Origin: Castor canadensis
Taxonomy: Eukaryota > Chordata > Mammalia > Rodentia > Castoridae
Direction of reading: 5' to 3'
DNA length: 64,000 bases
NCBI RefSeq assembly: GCF_047511655.1
Contig: NC_133397.1
Location: 17,137,501 to 17,201,500 of the forward strand
The translations under genes and the position numbers were made by a program. Of this stretch, positions 45,627 to 59,295 are shown piece after piece; the first letter of the stretch is position 1; every line of letters starts with the position of its first letter. The notes beneath the pieces are model-generated. The model worked only from the letters and a program-made list of their open reading frames with translations. It ran no database searches and was not told the origin of the DNA.

Positions 45627-48600
45627 AAACACCAGAAAATTCTCATTTAAGGTCAGGCATTGGGTACTGATGGTACCAACAAAGAAAAGGCTTTCTTTGT
45701 GTCTCACCTCTAGTAGAAATGCACAATGTGCTCAACCCAACAAGGTCCTTAGGGAAATACTTCCAGTGAACCTGGAATGGACAGAAAGCAGCAGTGCATT
45801 TCCAGGGCTATAGACCACCCTCTGCAGGACCACCTGGGTAGCGGAATGTGTTCTGCTGCTGTCACTGTGGACTTGAGCTTTGAATGTCAAAGGAAGCCAG
45901 GCAAAGATTTGGATTCTTGGTTGGCAGCTTGGCAAAACCAGCTCATTTTTTTTTTCATTTTAGAAATCATAATCTGAAAGTATAGTTCTCAGGGTTATGG
46001 AAACAGCCCTAGGCTATTGTGACTCTGTGTTATCTCTGTTCTCCGGCTGTCATCTGGAGTTATTTTTCTTCTCTTTTCAATCCTGAAAAGGGAAGAAATA
46101 AACATTACAAGAAGCAAGTTTCTCATCACTTTGTTAATGATTGATTCCATTTTATTCCAGTGCTTGTTTGATCTTTGGATAAACAATTAAAACCTTCTAC
46201 AGGCACCTAAAAGGAATGTAAGAATGCATTTGCCATTTAATGGTAGAAAAGTTTTAAATGAGACTCTGACAGTATAAAAAGTATTATTTATAGGAGTGCT
46301 AAAAAAATCACTTGTAAAATATACACTCTTAAGTAATGGCTAAATATGGAAAACTTGGATATTTGATCACATAACCAGGCGGACTCTGTAAATGGGAAGA
46401 TTCACCCACCCCCTTCCTTTAGGTTGTGCAATCTTGGGGCTACAACTTTCCTCCAAGGATGTCTAGAACTGTCGGCCAAATGGGGATCCAGACTAAATGC
46501 ACAAATAACAGAAATATAAGTTAGTTGGTCCACGTTCTCTCAGGAGAATTTAGCTGTGCCAGGGAAGAATTGTTCAAAGTTTAACTTTATGGGTAATGAT
46601 AGAAATTACAGATTATACCAATGGTTACCTGCCAAATATGAAAGAAAATAAAGATGAAATGCATGGGATGTATTAATAACTCAAAGGAGGAAAGTGCTAA
46701 CCAGGCCCAGAAAGCCAAGAGTTTTCTCAAGCAGGCTGATATGATCTGACCCCTTTCCATGATATAGTGACCAGTGGGTGGACAGTCTCACCAGCAGACC
46801 AAGAAAATCAAGAATGCCTAACATGCCCATGAGTGGGGTGCAGAGGAGGCCTGGAGTTAGTAGCAGTTGGAACACAGATTCCCTCCTGCCATGTATAACT
46901 CTTTCATTCTCAGCCGGCGATGGAAGAAAGTCAAATTCATGGAGTTTGCTGGGGGCCTCAGGAAAAAAGCAGAAGAGTGGAGCAAGGGAGGGTGTCTACC
47001 TTCCTCTGTCATCACATCCACCCCATTACTTTGCCCCATCTTCTGCTGTAAGAAGTGGGAAAATCAAGGATCCCAGGCAGAAGCCCTGTTCCGCCTACCG
47101 CTATGTGTATATTCTTGGCTTAATTTTATTTTTAACCTGTATTGACTCAAGTTCTTTATTTGTAAAATAATTTTGAAGATTAAACAAGATTAAGCCAAGT
47201 ACTTGGCACAGTGCCTAGCTCATTCTAAGTCCTTAATAAATCTTGATTACCTTCTCCTTGAGTAGATCCATCTTAGCACCTGAAGCACAAAGCAGAAGGG
47301 GATAAATTCTGTTGAATACCTGAGTGTATAATGACAACTCTCTTGTTTAAAGAGAACATTTCAACCATAAGCTCTGCAGGGTATCATATCATGCTCATTT
47401 TTGCAACCTCAGCATCTAGTGCAAGGGCAGGTACATAGTAGGTTCTTAATAACTGCTAAGTTACTGAACCATACCTCTAGTTTACAGGGCTCTTGATAAA
47501 CTGGAGATTCTGAGAATTGCATAGGAGGAGTTTGACAGGCAAGTTTACCCAAGGAAGTTGTGCCCACCATTTAGGTCCCAGAGGAAGTGATGGCAGAAAC
47601 TGAGTCCCTTTAATGTGGAATGGAAAGCTTGGGAACCAGCTGGCTTTCTTCCTAGGAGCATGGGGCTCAGGAGTCCTCAGCAGACTAGACTGGCCCTCTA
47701 CCAGCCTGTTGATCCAATGACTCATAATGAGGAGCAGGCTGGCAAAGGGCACACAGCTTTGGAGGGCCTGTCAAGCCTTACCTGGCTGACATGGCCACAG
47801 ATGCAAGGAGAATTGGTTACTTCTGCAGGTGAATTGAATGCTGAGAAAAATGCTGACCACCCTTAAATGACCATGAAACAAATACTCAAAAGATTTGGCC
47901 ATTAGTCCTGTGTGGGCAAGACCCAATTTATGAGGCTCCGAGCTTAGTAGCTGCATTTATAACCAGAGAAAACAACTCTGACTCTTATACAGCACAGCAA
48001 AACCATCAGACTTGGAAAATGAAGAAGTGAGGAAGCTTGATTATCTGACCACAGCACCTGTGAGAGTCAGCACTCAGGGCTTCATTTCTGCAGTTCACCA
48101 AACCACCGCAAGTAAGCTGGTAATCACTCTAAGTCTGGGCAAACTGGTTATACTGGCAAGGAGTTAGAAGCAAAGCTTAATTAGCCTATTGCAGGATTAG
48201 ACTGGAGGAGAGGGGAAGTGTAGAAGTCCTCACTTAAAGGTCCGTCTCTCCATTGACACAATTTCAGCTTGTTTTGAAAAGTGACCTTGAACTTGAGTTC
48301 CTGGTAATGCTTGACCTTGATAGGATCTGGGCAGTGTCTTGGGGATAGGCCAGTTACTGAATGGAGACTTGGCTGTTCCCAATTTACTTTAGCAGGTTTT
48401 TTCCAAGTGACTTTAAAGTAGACGCCTGAGTCAACTCAGCTGTGCCAAATACCAAGTTCTGAGGAATCTGGGCCAAATGTTGGGATCTGTGGCCTGATGA
48501 TCTCCAGACGCAGGAGGTGCTCTAGTGGTCAGCGGTTGAGGGTGAGGTTGATCGGTCAGTCACTGTGTTTGGAAGTAGCAAGTCTGATTTTAGGGCTTGG

Positions 48601-49694
48601 GCTGGAAACAGGCGTCTGGGATGGATCTCTGAGCTGGCTTCTGACTCATCCTCTTCAAAACATGCTATGATTTGTCCGACTCCTCCTTCTTCACTAGGCT
48701 AAGAGTTAAAATGCCATTTGAGTTTAAGGAGGCTGTGCTTGAGCTGGGTAGATGTGAACTTGCTTCCTGGAGGTGTTGGATGATCTTTGATGGCTCCGTA
48801 AGTAGAGAGCTAGAGGCTAGATAGTGGCCACCAAGGATGGTGCAGGCACTAACAAAAAAAAAAAAAAAAAAAAAAAAAAGTTTGTGCTCCCTCCTAGGGA
48901 GCAGATAGACTAAAGATCTGCACATGCCTGGAATTTGATTCAGCTCCAATCTGGACTCTCCTGTTATCTGTCATCAGTCCTGTGATCTGCGTAAGAGTGT
49001 GAAGGGCACTAAGGCTTCATGAGCAGGCAGATTTGAGGCCAGAGCAGTAGGGTGGCCTCAGAACTCATGGCCAGGGGTTACCTGAGAGCTCTTTCCCAGG
49101 GGATTCTCTGAGTTTTTAAAATACATAGTTTTTGAGACTTTAAGGAAAATACCCATCTTGGTCTAATTCACCCTCTTGGGCTTTCACTGCTCAGGTGGAA
49201 GAGGAAGACACAAAGACACCTTCCCTCACCTGCTTCCTAAAGCAAAGGTCTTAAGTCTACTCTGTCTCTCCTAAGTATTCTCCCTGGCCCTTCTGGGCAA
49301 AGCTTGCCGGGGAGCTGTGCTGGGCAAATTACTTTAGGCTGCCTGGTCAATTCCTCAAGTGCGCTGTCTACCTACTATGTGCCAGGTCTGTGTGAGCAGG
49401 TAGGGGGAATGGCCCAGCTCTCTGCTAACCTCCACAGGCCCAAGAGCTCTCTGTGGCAACACCTCCTTCAACTTGGAGGTGTCAACAAACAGAACAGGGG
49501 GCAGGGCTACCAGAAGAAGAATTCTCCAGTATTTTTTTGTCTTAGGAATAAACATGGAGAGGGCAATCATATCTCCACTTCTCCTAGGTAGTGGCTACTT
49601 CTCTGGGCCTTTGGCTGCTACTTCAGGTCTTGGAACAAGTATCACTTCCTATGGGTAGCTTGTCCTTGGCCTCTCAAGTCTGGGGCAAACAGTT
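45627..49694. other. Intergenic; isolated poly(A) run
   Basis: 4 kb without a supportable gene. MIR/L2-like 3' ends appear near 47160-47250 and 47390-47470 (CTTGGCACAGTGCCTAGCTC; GTACATAGTAGGTTCTTAAT). A run of 26 A lies at 48854-48879 with no SINE or L1 body before it. Open stretches (up to 130 codons, 46778-47170) show no domain. Confidence 0.45.
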
Positions 49695-49696
49695 GT

Positions 49697-50100
49697 CTTA
49701 GTCCATTTTCTGTTCCTAAAAACTCAGTACCACAGACTGGGTACCTTATAAAGAAAAGTGGTTTATTTTGGCTCTTGGTTCTGGAAGTTTAAGGTCAAGA
49801 GGCTGCATCTGGTAATGGCCATCTTGCTGACAGAGTCCCAGTGTGGTGCAGGGCATTATATGGTGAGAGAAAAGGAGAGTACATACATGTGCACGTTTGC
49901 CTTCTGGTCTCTTTTTGTCTTCTTATAAAGCCACCAGTAATTCAATCATTGGGACTCCATCCTGATGACCTTATTTAATTCTTATTATCTCTCAAAGTTG
50001 CCTCTAAAAACCGTAGTTGGATTAAATTTCTACCCCTTAATACCTTATGACAGGATTAAATTTCAACAAATGAACCCTTGAGGACACTTAAACCATATCC
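49697..50100 (-). mobile_element. MaLR-like solo LTR fossil
   Basis: TTAGTCCATTTTCTGTTCCT, ACCACAGACTGGGTACCTTA TAAAGAAAAG and TCTTCTTATAAAGCCACCAG follow the reverse THE1/MST/MLT1 LTR layout. Old and broken. Confidence 0.65.
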
Positions 50101-51474
50101 AAACCACAGTAATAGTTCAGGATCCTATGTGTTTTCCAGCACCCTTGATTTAGTGCTGATTCATCATAGTCATCTTATTCCAACAGTCACCCACTGGGTC
50201 GTGAGGGCAGACTGTGCTCAGCAAGTTGGCTGGGCCTTGGAAGGATATGCTGTGAACATTTGGTGAATGAATGAGTTGACCAGTCAAATCTGTGTGGGCC
50301 TCAAAGGCAGGAAAAACAGGAGAAGCTCAAAAGGCAGATTTTCATTCAACAAAAAGAACATTGTTGTAATCAGAACATGCCAAGATGAATGACCCAGGTC
50401 TGAGATGTTGGTCTGAGATGTTTCAGGAATCGGATGGGCAGGGTTCTCAAGGCAAGACTTGCTGCAGTGCTCCCATATGCTGGGGGAGACCACACCCTCT
50501 GCTGGAGGACCAAAAAGGGGCCTGGAGCTTCCTAGGGGATGCTCTCTGTTGGGACAATCCTGAGTTTTGCTCCAACTGAGACTCCCAAACAGAACTCAAA
50601 TGTTATCTGGCTTTCCTAACCTCCTCTGTCTCTCCCTTCTGCTCAAAACACACTGTTCATTCCTTCACAAAATCCCCACAGGATACCGCCTCCTAGGCAT
50701 GTGGTCAGAGGGCTCTGCACTTGGTTAAACTCAGTGCTGTTGCCATCTTGAAATTCTTAATAATTTTTGAACAAGGAGCCCCACATTTTCATTCTGTACT
50801 GGGCTGGGAAATTTTATATATCTAATTTATATATTTAGTATTCCTCAGAAGCGAACACTGTCAATCCACAGCATGGGCCATCAGGCACAAGGAAGAAGAA
50901 TCTTTGGCTCTAGATACTCCTTTGCCAAACTGACCTGCTCTGCAGAGCTCTGGGTGGTTCACAAGGACTCCTGGGCCTCCATTCAGGGTTTGTGGTGTTG
51001 TCTCCCCTTTTCTGGCTGGTCCTAATCTGCAGCTGCTTCTGTTGCTTGGCACCACCTGACCTGAAGTGACCTTGGGGAGTGGCGAGCAGCCAGTCAGTGA
51101 CCTCACCTCTTTTGTCCCTGCTCTGCTGCTGTTACTGGCAGGGGAGGGATCTCTTTCTACTGGTTGGACACTTTTCTGGCACACTTTGTAAACAGGGGCC
51201 TCATAAGTATGGTTCTCATAGGAACCCTCCACTATACCCTCTCAAGTAATAGCCTCTCTGGCTTGGTTGGAGGACATTAAATGGCACCCCCAGAGTTCCA
51301 TTGGCTGATGTCATTTTCTAGCTCTTTAGGGGCAAACATAAGTATTCTTCTATGTCAGAATAAGTTTTCTGACAATAAGGGCATCTTGTCAGGGAGGGGA
51401 TGATTTTTCAGCCTCCCCCACTCCCTTGCTGGCCACCATCTTGCTTTTTGCCTGTCCTTGGTGGAGGTGACTGT
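50101..51474. other. Intergenic, nothing recognised
   Basis: A reverse open stretch of 123 codons (50861-51232) has no domain. Confidence 0.4.
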
Positions 51475-51592
51475 ATTTTGTTTTTGAGATAAGGTCTAAC
51501 TACTTTTTACCAAGGTTGGCCTCCAACTGTCAATTCTTTTGCCTCCACTTGGGATTATAGATATACACTACCACATCTGGCTATTGATTTAA
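51475..51592 (-). mobile_element. B1-like SINE, diverged
   Basis: TTTTTGAGATAAGGTCTAAC, AAGGTTGGCCTCCAACTGTC and TGGGATTATAGATATACACT ACCACATCTGGC. Confidence 0.75.
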
Positions 51593-54485
51593 ATTTTGAT
51601 ATACTGCTAGAAGTGAAAGAGACACCCAAGGTCATTCAGTCTAACCCTCTCATTTTGAAAGATGGAAACTAAAGTCCAGAGAAGTGGGATGGCTACTCAA
51701 GATCACACAACAAATTAGAAGCAGAATTAAGAAGCCAGGTTACCTTTCTCCTAGGCTCTTGCTGTCTCTACAACATAAAGTTTTTATGTTTTAATCTCTA
51801 GTTAAACATTCACTTTGGTTAAAGATCTGAAGAGTAACTGGAATAGGGCCTGGCCTATTTTCAGGACTTTGGCAGTATAACTTCAGTGGCTTGTATGAGT
51901 TTTTGTTCCTTCATTTTATCATTCATTTATCATCAACTCTTTTTTGAGTACCCATCTTATGCCATGCCCTGTTCTCATAACTAGGAACACCAAGTTGAAT
52001 CAGGTCTAGTTTGTGGACTCAAAGGCAACTTGTGTTAGAGAGCCTGTTCTGTGATGTCCTTTACAAGTGATCACTTAGCCTTAGTGTCAATGTCTCCTGT
52101 TAGGAATGCTGCTTTGAGAGCTCTAGTCTGCTTTATTTCAAGCCAGAGATGGTGGTTGATACGCTAGACCTGACCACACTGTCTTGCTGTTTGATGGAGG
52201 AATCTGAGCCACAGTTAGATACTAGTGTATGTAAGAGCCTACATCTGGGCATGTACACAGCACAGAGCCAGCCCTAGGAGCACAGAATGACAGTCCTGAA
52301 TGGTATGGTACTTATCTTTCACATGAGAAAATGGAGGCCCAGAACTACCTGTTTAGCTCCCTAATCCAGGTAACTAGTGGATTCTTTAAACCATTTGAAC
52401 TTTCAGTTGATTCAGGAACTGAAAAATGGAAAGAAGTTTCCCTTAGAAGTGACTTCATCGAAAATATCACAGGTCTTAAGATATGACATCTTGGAAAGAC
52501 ACCAAGGCAGCTGATTTCTCATTTCTCCACAGAATCCCAGGAAGTCACGGCTGTCATGGACGATTTCAAGTGACTGGAAGTCAAATCATATCATCCCCAA
52601 TGCCAGTTGCTCCCTCTGACAAAGGACTGAGACCCTACAGCTGGGGCTAACCAGGTGGTAAGCAGGCCCTCACGGTCCCTATCCCCAGCTCAAGGAGCCC
52701 CCAGGAGCCTGAGGTTGTGTTCAAAGTGCGTGACTCCACCACAAGATGTTTTGGTTTAAGCATGGGATTATTGTTCTCCCTTCAAAGCCCAAGGATAAAA
52801 GCTGGTCAGGAATGCCCTATAGGGGCAGAAGGCTTTGATGCTGCAGGACCCTCCCTCACTCTACAAGGAGTACAGCCCATCCCCAGCCTCAGAACCAAGG
52901 CCTTCAGGAGTGGGAGAGACTTCAAAGTTTACTGAGCCCAACTTCCCCCTGATGAGTACTTCCCAGTATACTTCTGCCAAGAGGCTGTCCAAGCTCTTGA
53001 AACAAACTCCTCCAGAAACACGAGAACACATTTCCAGCTCCAGGCAGGGCTGCTTTCTTGTAGGGAAGGGCCCTCTGCCTGGATTGTCTGTCTAGGGATC
53101 CCAGCTCTGCAATCTGGGACCTGCCCTATTCTCTGTTGACTACTGCCGTGTAGAAGTTGGAGTCTAACATGTGCTGGGCTCCAGGCCAGCTATCCGCAGG
53201 TCAGTGCTTGGTCATCCTCCCACACATGCTGTGAAGCCCTCAGCCTCAGGGGCTCCTGAAAGAGCAAGCTTCAGAACTAGAAATCCCAACCCTCCAAACT
53301 CCGGTTGCAGATGACCCAAGGCAGAGTTGAATAAGGGCTGTTGTCTCTTTGGCTTCCAGGGAATCTCAACAACATAGAACCTGGAAACCACAAAATGCTT
53401 GGAATTTTCTCCCTGTTGTCTTGGAAACCCTACCAGATGCACATCTTCTCACTCCAGGGGCTTTGTGAGCCACCCTAGGGCTGGGCTCTGCTCTACTTCA
53501 TTTGGAGTCCTCCTGTCTTATCATAAATTATAGCTGGGGGCAAGAATTTTCTATAGATTTTGAAAATAGCCACAGAGTACAAACCACCAAGCCTGCCTGA
53601 TGTCCTTAATTTAGGGGGCTTAAGTTTGGGATTTCAGAGTGGGGCTTACTCAGCACTGGGCACATACCCACACAGGCAGTTGGTCACATAAGCTGTGGTC
53701 AGCGATCAGCCTAGCAGCGGCTGTAAGCAGAACTCTGTGGGCTAGGACATGATCCCATTCCAGGGTCAGGTCAGGCTTGGCAGTTAACCACTGGTCCTCA
53801 GGCTTGTGTCTGGGTAAGAGGCCGAGGCCCCTGGGGGCAGGTTGCAGTGCAGCTGGGAGAGCTCTCAGAGCAGAGTATGACCCTGAAGATCCAGAGGTGA
53901 CTTTTGGAGCACTGAGCAACATTTACTGGACTGTCCCTTAATGAGATCCCTCAGGCACATGGACCTTCCCTTTCATCCACTCAGCAACGTTTATATTCAG
54001 TGGAGTAATCCAGCAAAAGCAGTTCTTTCATTGCCTGCCTAAATGGATGAGCAAAATCCCCAGGGGTTATTTAGCAAGAGTAGAAAAGATTTCAAGAATG
54101 TGACCTGACCTAAAATGTACAGGGTAAAATAATGGACATTTCTGCTAGGTCATTAGGGAAGAAGTCGTGGGCATTAGGGTGGGTAGATGACTCTGTAATG
54201 GATCCAGTTATTCCTTATGCACTAACAAAGATGCAGTCTTAATGTAGGAGGAAGAAGAAAGAGGACTGAATCTGCTCTGCAGTGGTCTGGGGGACTGGGC
54301 AGTCTGTGCACTTGAAAAATTGTCATGAATGAAGAATGAAGAAGAATGTGAATGAAGAATGAATGAAGAACGTTGTGCTTGAGTGATATATGTGTTTATG
54401 TGTGAATGTGCATATATATGTGTGTGCGGGTGTGTGTTTGAGTTGATCAGTATCCATTTGATGACCTGAAAGAATAAGTAGGCCT
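51593..54485. other. Intergenic with MIR/L2-like remnants and short repeats
   Basis: MIR-like: GATGGAAACTAAAGTCCAGA with AAGATCACACAACAAATTAG at 51660-51720. L2-like: TTATGCCATGCCCTGTTCTC near 51957. An imperfect GAATGAA repeat lies at about 54326-54370 and a TG-rich stretch at 54380-54440. No gene. Confidence 0.45.
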
Positions 54486-54625
54486 TAGCCAGGCATGGTG
54501 GTGTACACAAGTAATCTCAGCATTCAGAAAGCTAAGGCAGGAAGAGCTCAAGTTTGAGACCAGCCTGGGCTACATAGCAAGATCTATCTCAAACAAACCA
54601 AAGAAGAAAAACAAAGAATAAAGAG
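54486..54625 (+). mobile_element. B1-like SINE
   Basis: AGCCAGGCATGGTGGTGTAC, TTTGAGACCAGCCTGGGCTA CATAGCAAGA and an A-rich tail. Confidence 0.88.
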
Positions 54626-56499
54626 GCTGTTTGCCCAGTACACTTGTGGGGAGACCTAGAAAAGAACAAAATTCAGTGTCCCAAAGCTCAAGCTTAACTT
54701 GAATTCTTCTGCTGATCACCCTGACTCCTCCAACCCATGCCCAACAGTGGCATTGGACCAGAGTACCACAAAAGTATCAGACTTTGGGAAATAAACTGCC
54801 AAGGACTATGGTGTCATCCAGACACCATAACTGGAAAGCAGATGGAAGAGGGGGAATTACTCTAGGGTCAGACAACTTTTATCAGCTCAGGAGACGGGTT
54901 GGTGCTTCCCTAAAGTAGAGAAGATTTGTGCAGAAGAGGTGAAATTACCAACTCGCTCTAAGGAAAGTCATGCATCTGGGAATGAGTTCTGTTTAGCCCC
55001 GAATCCATAGGAAGAAATAGAGTGAAGACCTTACCCTAATGTGAAACCTTTTTTAGTAGCAACTGTCCTGTCTTATAGTCAGCCACTTTTTGCCCAAGCT
55101 AGAAACTTCATGGTTATTTCATGAGAGCCAGTAGCAAAGATAGGGTCTACTGCATAGATGAGGATCTGCTGGAGATCCAGACATCAGCCAGTCTCAGAAG
55201 AGCCACAAATGTTCAGGGGCCAAGACACAGCAATTACAGTCATTCTGCAACCCAGAGAGTTGATTTCTAGGGCTTTTTGATACATTTATTTCCTGATGAT
55301 TATCATAAACTCCTAGATCTAGCACTGGCACAAAATTAATACTCCATAAATCTTTGTTGAATGGATCGATCAAAGGTATATAATGAGTCACCTTCTCTGC
55401 CTTAGAGAGAAAAGCCCAGGCATTAGCAGACTTTTTTTGGTGATTTCTAAAATTTCAAGGAAAAAAAAAATACCTGTCATTAGCAAACATTATGGAAAGG
55501 CATTAGTTATGTCACCGTCCAGGACATTAGTTATAATGTGATCTTTTCAGTTTTACTCAAATCGTTCTGTTTGTGATAAGCAAAAATCCTTACATAGGAA
55601 ACACTTTTCAAATAAATATATTGTAATTCTTTTTAGAGCTCTTTATGTCATCACATGTGAACATAGCACTTGATTTTGCAATCATCTTTGGGTTTTATGA
55701 AGGGAAATGCAGTTTTGTTATTCCCATTTTACATGTTGAGCGTGTTAAGTCTTAAAGTGTCCCCAAAAACACACAGCTGAGAAGGAACTGACTTGGGATT
55801 TCATGCCTCATGTCTTTCTAGTGTCCCAAGCTGGGGAAGTCAACACATCAGTGTGTAATTTCTTTTTCGTTCCACCAAATGAGAGGTGGCACTCAATGTG
55901 GTCAATCTGTAAACACTGTTATAAGCTAGATGTAGGCCCTGAGCACTCCGCAATTACCAGGGCAAGGGTATAATTTGGGGAGTTCAGCCCGGGTGGGCTT
56001 CATTCTGGAAATCTCACTTGTGATGAATTCCACTATTATCAGACAAGATTATGTGTGAGAACCTAATGAAGGTGGGTCTCGTCCCAGCTCTGTCTGACCA
56101 AGGCAGGCTGCAGTCTGTACTCCTGCAAGATGCTCCCCAGGTTTTGTGTCTATGGATGTCTCTCTGTGAGTTCAGGGTGAAAGCTGTCAAGTGAAACACA
56201 GGTATAATGGTCCTGGTGGTGACCTCCCCACCCCCATAACCCAGGTCCTGGGCAGTACTCCAGCTCCGTTGTAAAACCCAGGCTGAACCTGTCCCCCTGC
56301 CAGGAATGCCAGCTGTCATTTGCTGCTGGAGGTTGTTCATTATGCCAGTCCTGATGGGCTTGAGCTGTGACTCAAAACAGTAAGCTCAGCTGCAGCCTTG
56401 GGATGGATGGCTTATTTCACCTATGATATTCACCACAGTGGATTGGGTTTTACTGGACAGTTTCCTTACCAGTAAGTCAAGTGTTAAAGCAGCTGGACA
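54626..56499. other. Intergenic; diverged MIR near 55640-55800
   Basis: TTATTCCCATTTTACATGTT and ACACACAGCTGAGAAGGAAC fit a forward MIR. Nothing else. Confidence 0.45.
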
Positions 56500-57350
56500 C
56501 TGATACAGATTGAATTCTCCTTCTGTGCTCCACATTATCTAATCTGTTCTTTAACCTAACTGCGAAGTAGATATGCCTACTCCCTTTTTATGGATGGAGA
56601 GGTTTATACATGAAGGGGTTTAATGAGTTGCAAAAAGAAGAAAGAGTGGCCTCTCATGTGTGGAAGCTGCCTTCCATCACAGCTAGTCTGTATTATGCTA
56701 CTAGACACAAATGGCTTCAGACAAACAACTCTGAGACCATAAGAAGATGAGGCAAAGCAAGACCACTCCTTAATTTTGTCTAAGCGCAAACAAAATAGGG
56801 TCATTGTTTCTTCCACAAAATGCCAAATATCCCCTCTCTGCCAAACTGCATGAATGCTAACTTCTTTACCATCGATAGCTTTATCCTTTTTGGTATCTTC
56901 CCCCTTATAGATAAGACTTACTGAGACACCCGAGCATAGAATTGTCCCCATTTGCTCACAGCATCCAGTTGAAAGCAAATTTATGCCTCCTTGCCCCTCT
57001 CCCCCAACATCACCAACCAAACCCCAATCTCTTTCTCTCTCTCTGGTAGCACTGGGGTTTGAACTCAGGGGGCCTCATGCTAGCTAGGCAGGTGCTCTAC
57101 CACCTAAGCCACACTCCCAGCCCTCCTTTTGCAGATTCTTCTGATACCCTCTTGCTAAGACATTCCTGCCATGTTTTCCCTAACTGCAATGAGTAATAAA
57201 CCAAACTTATTCAACTACAAGTGTGTTCTTGGTGCTGTCTGCTAGATCACATTGACCTTGTCTAAGGTCCCATAGTTGATAATGGATAAAGACTGGATTC
57301 AAACTCAGGAATCAGGCATTTCGATTCCAGAGCGTGTGTATTGCCACATG
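56500..57350 (+). repeat. MIR interrupted by an LTR-like element, itself hit by a SINE
   Basis: The left MIR part ends near 56635 (GGTTTAATGAGTTGCA). The right part resumes near 57260 (CTAAGGTCCCATAGTTGATA, GGATTCAAACTCAGGAATCA). Between them, about 56640-57255 is LTR-like, with GAGTAATAAACCAAACTTAT near its end; it is an old fossil of unassigned family. A reverse tRNA-like SINE (57043-57122: GCACTGGGGTTTGAACTCAG ... CCACACTCCCAGCC) lies inside it. Confidence 0.55.
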
Positions 57351-57984
57351 AGACCTCCTATCTAGGAGAATGGGAATGAATCTCAGCACTGTAAAGTGCT
57401 CCAGTTCCCAACTGGAGGGAAGATCAGATCTGTGATACCCACTTGTGTTGGCCTTGATACTGGCATTACCCTCTGAACTTCCCAAAAGTACAGAAGGGCC
57501 AGGGTTCTTTTCACTTGTTGACCATGTGAAAGAAGAGACAGTGAAATTGAACAGTCCTCATCATCATGCAGTTACATACCCTGGACCAACCAGCATTGGT
57601 GATGCCCATATTCTGCAAAGTGACTCATCTCTCCCACCCTGTAGCCCTGCTCTTTTGGTGCCTGGCATATCCAGGCTGCCATGTGTTCTGTTGGCAAGGG
57701 CAGCTGAAAATCCTTCCCCAGTATTGTCCTTTGTTCTTGATGATGCTCTAAGAAGCATCTTTGATCCCAGCAGGACAATGGTCTGAGATTTAAGGAGACG
57801 ACTAGTCACTTTCACAGACTCTGTGGGGCCCGGCAATCCATATACCTGAGGGCTTTTGACTTAGACTTTGGCATAACTCCGACCTGTGAGCATTTGGCAG
57901 TAACACCGCGCCAGGGAATCATCTTGCCTATGCAGCTGCTAAGATAACAACAATTACCATGGTCACCCATCACCAGCACCATTT
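57351..57984. other. Intergenic, nothing recognised
   Basis: An open stretch of 113 codons (57445-57786) has no domain or splice context. Confidence 0.4.
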
Positions 57985-58360
57985 ATAAACGATTGTGCTG
58001 TGCCAAGGGCATTTTTTTTTTGATGGTCCTGGGGTTTGAAATCAGGGCCTTGAGTTTGCTAGGCAGATGCTCTTTTTGCTTTGGCTATTTTTGAGAGAGG
58101 ATCTCACTTTATGCCTGGGCTGGCTGGGACTAGAATCCTGGGATGGTAAGTGTGTGCCACCGCAGGCAGCCAGGACATTTTTAAAAGACTTATTCAGTCC
58201 TCACTGAAAAACACTATCGGGTGTAGTATTACCACTATTTTATAGGTGAAGAAGTTGCGACTCAGAAAGTTTGTTATTAATTTAAGCTGATTCAGTTTTG
58301 TGTCAGAGTCAAGATTAGAAGGCAGATTTGCCTCCTAATGGCTCTGCCAAGTCCTTCTCT
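57985..58360 (+). repeat. MIR split by a reverse composite SINE
   Basis: MIR-like sequence at 57979-58010 and 58172-58360 (TTATTCAGTCCTCACTGAAA, TTTATAGGTGAAGAAGTTGC) flanks a SINE at 58011-58170 (GGTCCTGGGGTTTGAAATCA ... GTGTGCCACCGCAGGCAGCC). Confidence 0.65.
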
Positions 58361-59039
58361 CCACCTCTTAGCATCTAGGCATCCTGCCTGCACCTGAGTA
58401 CCTGTGCAGATCCCTGTAGAGGAGGCCATGCTGTGTCAAGCTCCCATGTGGGGAAGAAGGACTTCTTGCCCACTTGCTAGGATTGTTACTGGCTGACAGC
58501 CTGTCTGAAGACAGCTTCCTTGCCAAGGAAGGCTATGTCCCTTCTGGGGGACAGCACCCAGCCAATTACTACTGACGGAATAAGGTGTAAAGGCCTGGCG
58601 CTTGCCCAGCTAGGTCAATCCTGAAGGGCCATCCCAGGTTCAGAGTTCCCTGTGGGGTCAACTGAGACCTTCTGATGGCACCATGTCCCAACCTCTCCCT
58701 CTGCCCAAACGTACTCTCTCTTCTCCCACGATGTTCATCCAGGGCCCTCTTCAGGAATCTTCTTGCACACCATCCTGCCACACAGTCTGCTTTCTGCGGA
58801 GCTCCATCTGTAACAAGGATGCTTTGAAAGATTAGCCAGGGGGCTGCAGATTTCACGTTGGCTTCTGTGTGTAGCTGCAATGCTTGAGGAGTTGTGTGTT
58901 CCCAGCAAGAGGGACAGGGATGGGCATTGCTGAGTCCCTGGCCTCAGCCAACATGGACTAGAAGCAGGGGAACTATTCAACAGCTTCCAGATTCTTACTT
59001 GTTTAAAAAAGAATCCCTCTGCCAAGGAATTCCAAGGCC
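58361..59039. other. Intergenic, nothing recognised
   Basis: Overlapping reverse open stretches near 58569-59025 show no domain. Confidence 0.4.
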
Positions 59040-59051
59040 AAATTGAATATT

Positions 59052-59283
59052 TTTTCTTATTATTTTTTTTTTTTGGTAGGACTGGAGTTTGAATTCAGAG
59101 CCTCATGCTTGCTAGGCAGACACTCTACCACTTGAGCCACTCCTCCAGCCATTTTTTGTGTTGGGTATTTTGAAGATAGGGTCTCCTGAACTATTTGCCC
59201 AGAGCTAACTTTGAACCATAATCTTTCTGATCTCTGCCTCCTGAGTAGTTAGGATTACATGGGTGAGCAACTGGTGCCCAACT
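59052..59283 (-). mobile_element. Composite tRNA-7SL SINE with target-site duplication
   Basis: T-run, GGACTGGAGTTTGAATTCAG, CTCTACCACTTGAGCCACTC, GATAGGGTCTCCTGAACTAT and CTCCTGAGTAGTTAGGATTA. AAATTGAATATT at 59040-59051 and 59284-59295 is the target-site duplication. Confidence 0.92.
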
Positions 59284-59295
59284 AAATTGAATATT

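Noticed and set aside
56604-57020. 138-codon reverse frame
   Set aside because: Lies in an old LTR-like repeat and shows no host-gene domain.
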